This document shows, piece by piece, positions 5,746 through 10,031 of a stretch of 10,031 nt of DNA (the first letter of the stretch is position 1; each line of letters starts with the position of its first letter). The translations under genes and the position numbers were made by a program. The notes under the pieces are model-generated. The model was not told the origin of the DNA. It worked only from the letters and a program-made list of their open reading frames with translations, and did not search any database. The DNA is taken from positions 1 through 10,031 of the forward strand of contig DASYSA010000148.1 in the NCBI GenBank assembly GCA_036003885.1, in the 5' to 3' direction. Source of the stretch: DASYSA01 sp036003885 (lineage in GTDB: Bacteria > Acidobacteriota > Blastocatellia > UBA7656).

Positions 5746-6509
5746 CGCACCTGCACCTCCGCCTTCTCTCGAGCGATGCGGCGGCGGTAGCGCCTGTCGA
5801 AGAGCCAGAATTGAAGCGCGCCGAGCATGATCGAGATCGTGGTGATCGGGATAGCATACAACACCAGGCTCCAGGCGCTTACGGTGTAGCCCAGCCCAGC
5901 CATCGTAACCAGCACGAGTTGGATACCTGCCTGAACGGGCGACAGATTCTGTCCGTAGAAGTTGCCGTAGTTCTCGCTTGCCGAAGCCGCTGCCTTGATA
6001 TCCTCGACTCGTTGAATTGGCAGGTCGTCGGCGCTTTGCGCGCCGGCTTCTGCTTCCGCCGCGGCGACCGACATCGGAAAGACCAGAGGGCGAACAAAAG
6101 GCGGGTGGCCATTCAGCCTGATGCCAAGAATCCCGTGGAGCACGCGAAAGAGCTGGTAGACGATCTGCAGCCGGCCGACCGTCGCAACCTTGATTCGCCG
6201 AATCAAACGGGCCGATTGCTCTTGCAATCCGTACCGCTCCGCCAGCCCAATTGCCGGGAGCGTAATGATGAACAGGGTCATCAGGCGAAAATCGGCGAAG
6301 GCGCGCCCCAACATGTTGATGATCCCGGGCTGGCCGGGCTTGGTCAGGTAAGGCAGGTTTTCAAAGATGCCCTCGCTCGACAACAGAGGGATCCCCGCAA
6401 GCAATCCCGTCACCAGGGCGGCGACCACCACTACAAGCGTAGTGCGCAACTTGAGCGCGAGTCCGACCACGACAATTGCGATTCCAATCAGCTTGAACCA
6501 TTCAGGCAA
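5742..6509 (-). CDS. DUF969-family membrane protein (permease-like partner of DUF979)
   Basis: This 255-aa product starts MPEWFKLIGIAIVVVG from a TTG at 6509, with a perfect GGAGG 9 nt upstream (6523-6519). The frame stays open to 6632, but the extra 41 codons are translated heptamer repeat (NVKRK...) and lack family resemblance. Hydrophobic segments lie at about 5-20, 23-42, 75-92, 115-130, 192-212 and 215-236. Family motifs are GLAERYGL (88-95), HPPFVRPLVFPM (135-146) and ENYGNFYGQN (179-188). The C-terminal tail is basic and probably cytoplasmic. It is the first gene of an operon with DUF979, joined by a 4-nt overlap, and the pair presumably forms one heteromeric transporter whose substrate is unknown. 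Confidence 0.9.
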   Translation of the reverse strand: MPEWFKLIGIAIVVVGLALKLRTTLVVVVAALVTGLLAGIPLLSSEGIFENLPYLTKPGQPGIINMLGRAFADFRLMTLFIITLPAIGLAERYGLQEQSARLIRRIKVATVGRLQIVYQLFRVLHGILGIRLNGHPPFVRPLVFPMSVAAAEAEAGAQSADDLPIQRVEDIKAAASASENYGNFYGQNLSPVQAGIQLVLVTMAGLGYTVSAWSLVLYAIPITTISIMLGALQFWLFDRRYRRRIAREKAEVQVR

Positions 6510-6518
6510 AGTCCGAAA

Positions 6519-6523
6519 CCTCC
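6519..6523 (-). promoter_or_regulatory. Shine-Dalgarno deciding the TTG start of the DUF969 gene
   Basis: GGAGG on the minus strand stands 9 nt before the TTG at 6509, just where the family similarity begins. This is the reason for rejecting the longer reading from 6632 and for placing the heptamer array at 6531-6577 in the 5' untranslated region. Confidence 0.75.
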
Positions 6524-6530
6524 GATAGAA

Positions 6531-6577
6531 ACGTTTGCGTTTTACGTTTTGCGTTTTGCGTTTTACGTTTTCGTTTG
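6531..6577. repeat. Single ACGTTTT/GCGTTTT heptamer array (locus E1)
   Basis: Alternating TTTTACG and TTTTGCG units with a 7-base period run for 47 nt, 7 nt upstream of the Shine-Dalgarno of the DUF969 gene. It has no adjacent inverted partner of its own, unlike loci A, B and D. It could pair only with the right arm of the next array at 6704-6745. Confidence 0.85.
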
Positions 6578-6603
6578 TTTCAGTAACTGTGTGTGAGGAA
6601 GAA

Positions 6604-6632
6604 TTCATATCACTAGAGGATTGTCGAAGCAA
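6604..6632 (-). promoter_or_regulatory. Weak candidate promoter for the DUF969-DUF979 operon
   Basis: On the minus strand TTGCTT (6632-6627) and TATGAA (6609-6604) are separated by 17 nt. Only three and four bases match the sigma70 consensus hexamers. The location between the two heptamer arrays, about 90 nt before the TTG start, is reasonable, but the match is modest. Confidence 0.3.
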
Positions 6633-6637
6633 CTAAT

Positions 6638-6745
6638 CGTTTCGCGTTCTGCGTTTTACGTTTTGCGGTTAGGAACCACCGGAAGGCATCGCTCTACCAA
6701 CGACAAACGCAAACGTAAGACGCAAAACGTAAAACGCTAAACGTT
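6638..6745. repeat. Inverted pair of ACGTTTT-type heptamer arrays (locus E2/E3)
   Basis: The left arm (6638-6670) holds CGTTTCG/CGTTCTG/CGTTTTA units. The right arm (6704-6745) holds their complement (ACGCAAA, ACGTAAA, ACGCTAA). The 33-nt centre begins with TAGGAACCAC (6670-6679), shared with locus D. The element occupies the divergent intergenic region and ends 8 nt before the -35 hexamer of the kinase promoter. Confidence 0.85.
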
Positions 6746-6752
6746 CCGTGAA

Positions 6753-6781
6753 TTGACTTGGCATGCCCAAGCGGCTATGCT
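6753..6781 (+). promoter_or_regulatory. Sigma70-like promoter of the kinase gene with a palindrome in its spacer
   Basis: TTGACT (6753-6758) and TATGCT (6776-6781) are exactly 17 nt apart, a good match to the -35/-10 consensus and spacing. Transcription would start near 6788, leaving an untranslated leader of about 96 nt before the ATG at 6884. The inverted repeat CTTGG-CATGC-CCAAG (6757-6771) overlaps the end of the -35 and fills most of the spacer, a typical place for a repressor operator. No regulator gene is nearby to assign it. The leader itself shows only weak secondary structure. Confidence 0.55.
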
Positions 6782-6883
6782 TCGTTGAAAACAGGGTTAG
6801 GTCCCGCGTGCCGGAGGCTCGTAACCGAATCCACAGGGAATGGCAGGAATGCTCTTCATTACAGGTTATACAGGATCAAGACC

Positions 6884-9727
6884 ATGAGATCTGAGCGTTC
6901 GCAAAGAGTCGAATCGATCTTCAAGTCCGCGCTGGAGCGCGACGCCACTCAGCGAGCGGCATTCCTGGATGGAGCGTGCTCCGAAGATCCATCTCTCAGA
7001 AGCGAGGTCGAGTCCCGGATCTCTGCTCACGAGCAGTCGTCTCCCAGCCGGTCCTCCTCCAGTTCAGCACAGGGCAAACGAGCTCAATCCATGGCGGGCC
7101 GAACCCTCGGCCACTACAAGATTCTCTCATTGCTCGGCGCCGGGGGAATGGGAGAGGTCTATCTGGCGCAGGACACCAGGCTGGGGCGTAATGTCGCGCT
7201 CAAACTCCTGCCCGCCGAATTCACCGAAGATGAAGAGCGAGTCCGCCGGTTCCAACAGGAGGCTCGCGCCGCTTCGGCTCTGAATCACCCCAACATCATC
7301 ACCGTTTACGACATCGGGCACGATGAGGGACAGCACTACATCGCTGCCGAGTTCATCGATGGCGAAACGATGCGCCTCGCAATAAACAGCGCCAGGGTGG
7401 AACTAAACAAGCTGCTCGAACTGCTTGCTCAGGTAGCCGACGGATTGGCCAAGGCTCACGCGTCAGGCATCGTACATCGCGATCTCAAGCCCGACAACAT
7501 AATGATAACGCGGGACGGTTTTGCCAAGGTCCTCGACTTTGGCCTGGCGAAGCTGGTCGAGGCCGAGAGCCTCATCGATGGCGATCCGCTGGAAGCGGCA
7601 ACCGCCCTTGTCGGTCATACCCAACATGGCGTTGTGATGGGAACGGCCGGCTACATGTCGCCCGAGCAGGCGGAAGGAAGACCCGCCGACCATCGCTCAG
7701 ACGTCTTCTCTTTCGGATGTATTCTCTATCAGGCCGTGACGCGGCGTAAGCCATTCGAGGGCGATACTTTCATCGACATACTGCACAAACTCGTCCATAC
7801 GGATCCAGTGGCGGTCGTACAATTCAACCCCCGATGCCCCGCCGAGCTTCAACGAATCATCCGAAAATGCCTGTCGAAGGACCCCAACCGCCGCTACCAG
7901 GGCATCAAGGATGCGGCAATCGATCTCCGCGCGCTGATCGAGGACTTCGAAAGAGAGCCCTCGTCGAGCGACCAGCGGTCTCTATCATATTCCTCGGCGA
8001 GCTCGAGTGAAGGCGTGATTGCTGCAGCCCCGACTATTGAAGTGAACCTCTCCGATGACGACCCGGCGGTCGCCAGGACCACTCGGTTCTCAATGGCAAG
8101 CGTCCTTCTGGCCATTCTCGCCGTGGCGGGCGCCGCCATTATCGGGCCCGCATATCAGCGGACATCGATCGATTCGGAGTTCAGGCTCGAGTGTCCCAAA
8201 GTCGTGGCGCTCAGCAAGGCACGAGAGATAGTGACCGGATTCGGGTATGACCCTCGCGGCCTCGAAGATGCGGCTTCTTTCGACCCCACTGAACTCAATT
8301 TGAAACGAGTTGTTGCCGCCGAAGGTCCGGCCGCGGCCAGAAAGGCAGTAGGGGAAGGAAGGTCTGCCGTCTGGAAGATCCTGCTTGCCCGGCAGGTTCT
8401 CCACTCCTCGGATAGGACGGCATTCTCAACGCTCAGGCGTAAGCCGGGGGAGTTCATTGTGTGGATCGATCCTCGCGGCCGGCTCGTCAGCTTCACGACT
8501 GCCCCGCGCGAGGATCAGGACATCCCTGCCCTTGAACGGGAGCAGGCGATCGGAACTGCCGAAGCCACGGTCAAGAGGATGTTTTCTACGGACCCCGACG
8601 GTTACGATCTGGAGTTCATCAAGAAATCTAATCCACCGGGAGTGGTCGAGCTCACCTGGCGCAATCAAGAGCTGGTCTTCGGCCACCGGGAGGTGCTTCA
8701 CGTCGACTTCCAGGGTCCAATGATAACGAGGGTAAGTCGCTCGCTCGAACCTCCGCAGAGCTCCGACCCGTCTGCAGGTGAGAAGAGCGCTGTTGCAAGC
8801 GTCGTGGACAATATCAGGGGTGCAGTTGTTCTCCTCACCATTGTGGCGGCGGGCATTCTGGGCGTCGTGTTCCTGATAAGAGGTAAGAGATGGTCCGCCA
8901 TACGCCGGAGGCTGCCGCTCGCGGCGAGCATTGTTGTCCTAATAGGGATAGGAGCTACATTTTGGGGCGGCTCATCCGGTGGGGATTATTGGCTGCTGGT
9001 GGCGATCTTCGTCATCATTCTGTCCGCAATACTCAGCGCCGTGTGCTTCTTTGCATTCGCAGGCCTCTTTGAATGGCTCAGGGCGGTGAGCCCGGCTCGG
9101 CTGTATGCGGCGGAGCAACTCGTGAGAGGGAGATTCCTTTCCAGGGCCGTGGGTGCCTCGCTCGTTATTGGGTCGCTTGCCGGAGCGCTTGCGGCGGGCC
9201 TGGAGGCCGGCTTCGGGTTGTTAAAAGCCAGAGTGCCCGGCTACTGGCCTTCAAGCAGCCTATATACGATGATTGGTTTTGGAAGTCCCATGGCCTTTGC
9301 CCTCGTCGCCATTGCCGGCTCGCTGGCCTTCGTGCTCGTGACAGCGGTGATTGTCGAGTTGACCCAACGACTCATAGCTGAAACCTGGATAAGCACTCTC
9401 ATCCCGGCTCTTCTGTTGGCACTGGCATCGGCAGGGATAACAGGGGTCGGTCTCCGCGCCCTTCTACTCAATCTGGTCTCGTCGTTTCTGGTTGCAACGG
9501 TGCTCGTTCAAGTCTATCGATCGCGCGGCTTCCTGGCCTTATTTGTGTTGACGATCGTAGTAACGGTCCTGGAACTGAGCACCAAGGTCTACTATGTCGG
9601 GGACCCAGGTATGGTCTTGCAGGCAAGTCTCATGTTGGGAGCAGTCGCCCTCTTCATCACCGTGGGCTTGTGGGCCTATGTGAGGGAACCGATAAGGAAG
9701 AGATTCTCTGCTTTTGGATTGGGCTAG
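6884..9727 (+). CDS. Transmembrane Ser/Thr protein kinase fused to a CPBP-like membrane domain
   Basis: The 947-aa product starts at the ATG at 6884 (AGGA 8 nt upstream); the family leader MRSERSQRVESIFKSALERD begins there, whereas the open frame upstream to 6758 covers the promoter. After the helical leader (1-50) and a Ser-rich linker (52-63) comes a complete kinase domain (about 78-355): GAGGMG at 85-90, Lys107, Glu126, HRDLKPDN at 198-205, DFG at 218-220, and SPEQ closing the activation segment. All catalytic residues are present. A second Ser-rich stretch (358-377) precedes a transmembrane helix (402-424). Then come an extracytoplasmic domain of two similar alpha/beta halves (about 430-620) and about nine transmembrane helices (646-932). 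The latter two parts resemble the N-terminal domain and membrane core of Acidobacteria CPBP intramembrane proteases, but no EExxxR or catalytic His is seen. It probably senses an envelope signal and phosphorylates cytoplasmic targets; ligand and targets are unknown. Confidence 0.92.
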   Translation: MRSERSQRVESIFKSALERDATQRAAFLDGACSEDPSLRSEVESRISAHEQSSPSRSSSSSAQGKRAQSMAGRTLGHYKILSLLGAGGMGEVYLAQDTRLGRNVALKLLPAEFTEDEERVRRFQQEARAASALNHPNIITVYDIGHDEGQHYIAAEFIDGETMRLAINSARVELNKLLELLAQVADGLAKAHASGIVHRDLKPDNIMITRDGFAKVLDFGLAKLVEAESLIDGDPLEAATALVGHTQHGVVMGTAGYMSPEQAEGRPADHRSDVFSFGCILYQAVTRRKPFEGDTFIDILHKLVHTDPVAVVQFNPRCPAELQRIIRKCLSKDPNRRYQGIKDAAIDLRALIEDFEREPSSSDQRSLSYSSASSSEGVIAAAPTIEVNLSDDDPAVARTTRFSMASVLLAILAVAGAAIIGPAYQRTSIDSEFRLECPKVVALSKAREIVTGFGYDPRGLEDAASFDPTELNLKRVVAAEGPAAARKAVGEGRSAVWKILLARQVLHSSDRTAFSTLRRKPGEFIVWIDPRGRLVSFTTAPREDQDIPALEREQAIGTAEATVKRMFSTDPDGYDLEFIKKSNPPGVVELTWRNQELVFGHREVLHVDFQGPMITRVSRSLEPPQSSDPSAGEKSAVASVVDNIRGAVVLLTIVAAGILGVVFLIRGKRWSAIRRRLPLAASIVVLIGIGATFWGGSSGGDYWLLVAIFVIILSAILSAVCFFAFAGLFEWLRAVSPARLYAAEQLVRGRFLSRAVGASLVIGSLAGALAAGLEAGFGLLKARVPGYWPSSSLYTMIGFGSPMAFALVAIAGSLAFVLVTAVIVELTQRLIAETWISTLIPALLLALASAGITGVGLRALLLNLVSSFLVATVLVQVYRSRGFLALFVLTIVVTVLELSTKVYYVGDPGMVLQASLMLGAVALFITVGLWAYVREPIRKRFSAFGLG

Positions 9728-9760
9728 GCATCTTTCTGCCAGCTGCCGCCATCGCGCTTC

Positions 9761-9793
9761 GGACGAGGAAAGCTCCGGACGTCAGCCCGGAGC
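9761..9793 (+). repeat. REP-like palindromic repeat, copy 1
   Basis: This 33-bp unit starts GGACGAGGAAAGCTCCGG and holds a perfect 7-bp stem, GCTCCGG/CCGGAGC, around an 8-nt loop. It matches copy 2 at 29 of 33 positions. The GGAC foot followed by a GC-rich stem-loop fits the general build of repetitive extragenic palindromes. It begins 33 nt after the kinase stop and could protect or end that transcript. Confidence 0.6.
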
Positions 9794-9824
9794 AGCTTCA
9801 CTTGCAACCTAACAGATCGGTGTA

Positions 9825-9857
9825 GGACCAGGAAAGCTCCGGGCGTCAGCCGGGTGC
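9825..9857 (+). repeat. REP-like palindromic repeat, copy 2
   Basis: This is the second copy, in the same orientation, 64 bp from the first. It starts GGACCAGGAAAGCTCCGG. The stem is shorter here (CCGG/CCGG), because two of the four differences from copy 1 fall in the right half of the palindrome. Confidence 0.55.
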
Positions 9858-9929
9858 GCGTCACGATTTTGCGCACTCACAGCCTGCCGTGGAAATTCCC
9901 GGGGGAGTCACAGAAAGGCAGAGTTGCCG

Positions 9930-9957
9930 CGGGGTCAGGCACTCGATTCCTCGATTC
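9930..9957 (+). repeat. 28-bp direct repeat, copy 1
   Basis: It begins CGGGGTCAGGCACTCGATTC and ends with a second CTCGATTC, so each unit carries an internal 8-bp tandem duplication. It is identical over 28 bp to 9970-9997. Confidence 0.8.
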
Positions 9958-9969
9958 TGCTTTTCTTGA

Positions 9970-9997
9970 CGGGGTCAGGCACTCGATTCCTCGATTC
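9970..9997 (+). repeat. 28-bp direct repeat, copy 2
   Basis: An exact copy of 9930-9957 with a 40-bp period. Its last bases (TCGATTCC, 9991-9998) have an inverted counterpart, GGAATCGA, at the very end of the window (10024-10031), so a third, inverted or palindromic element may begin there. This could be the terminal region of a REP/IS200-type mobile element whose gene lies outside. Confidence 0.75.
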
Positions 9998-10031
9998 CAA
10001 GCGACGGATGACATCAAAATCGTGGAATCGA

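Larger units (their letters stand above)
9728..10031. other. Non-coding end region with two families of short repeats
   Basis: No credible gene is seen in these 304 nt on either strand. The region holds two REP-like palindromic copies (9761-9793, 9825-9857) and two exact 28-bp direct repeats (9930-9957, 9970-9997), described separately. No T-run terminator follows the kinase stop codon at 9725-9727. Confidence 0.7.

Noticed and set aside
4798..5790. 330-codon plus-strand frame opposite DUF979
   Set aside because: The product is rich in His, Arg and Gln with no domain, whereas the minus strand encodes clear DUF979 motifs.
5715..6596. 293-codon plus-strand frame opposite DUF969
   Set aside because: Antisense shadow; its end translates a heptamer array.
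6758..6883. 42-codon N-terminal extension of the kinase
   Set aside because: It begins inside the promoter; the conserved leader starts at the ATG at 6884, which has its own ribosome-binding site.

Overview
The window looks like chromosomal DNA of an Acidobacteriota bacterium, probably of the Blastocatellia type. This is inferred from the serine/threonine kinase with its characteristic short N-terminal helical leader, from the moderately high GC with TTG/GTG starts, and from tandem heptamer repeats between genes. No rRNA or marker gene is present to prove it.

Layout. From 1 to about 6.5 kb all genes lie on the minus strand. From right to left they are: a DUF969/DUF979 membrane-protein pair with an ATGA stop/start overlap (6509-4765); a Tat-exported RidA-family protein (4646-4077); a small basic protein (4005-3793); a secreted coiled-coil protein with a C-terminal lysostaphin/D-Ala-D-Ala-peptidase-like zinc motif (up to 3824, ending 2817); a pyruvoyl-dependent SpeD decarboxylase (2722-2318) with a double-DUF4178 zinc-ribbon membrane protein 5 nt behind it (2312-321); and the first 41 codons of a four-helix-bundle (S23/23S rRNA IVP type) protein running off the left edge. 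On the plus strand a large transmembrane Ser/Thr kinase (6884-9727) is transcribed divergently from a good sigma70-like promoter. Its C-terminal half resembles a CPBP-family intramembrane protease without visible catalytic residues.

Most intergenic gaps on the minus-strand side hold arrays with a 7-bp period. They come in several sequence flavours (ACGTTTT, CTCGTTT, TAGGATC, GATTTTG), mostly arranged as long inverted repeats around a short centre. Gene edges reach into them: one stop codon lies in an arm, and one Shine-Dalgarno abuts an array. The last 300 bp hold a different set: two REP-like palindromes and two exact 28-bp direct repeats, possibly the edge of a REP/IS200-type element beyond the window.

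How the genes may work together. SpeD and the DUF4178 protein are almost certainly one translational unit and probably one membrane-linked function. DUF969 and DUF979 are a two-component permease-like unit, with RidA perhaps co-transcribed behind it. The kinase stands alone. No complete defence system or CRISPR array is visible. The most unusual items are the heptamer hairpins, the kinase/CPBP-like fusion, the exported RidA, and the SpeD-DUF4178 pair without speE.
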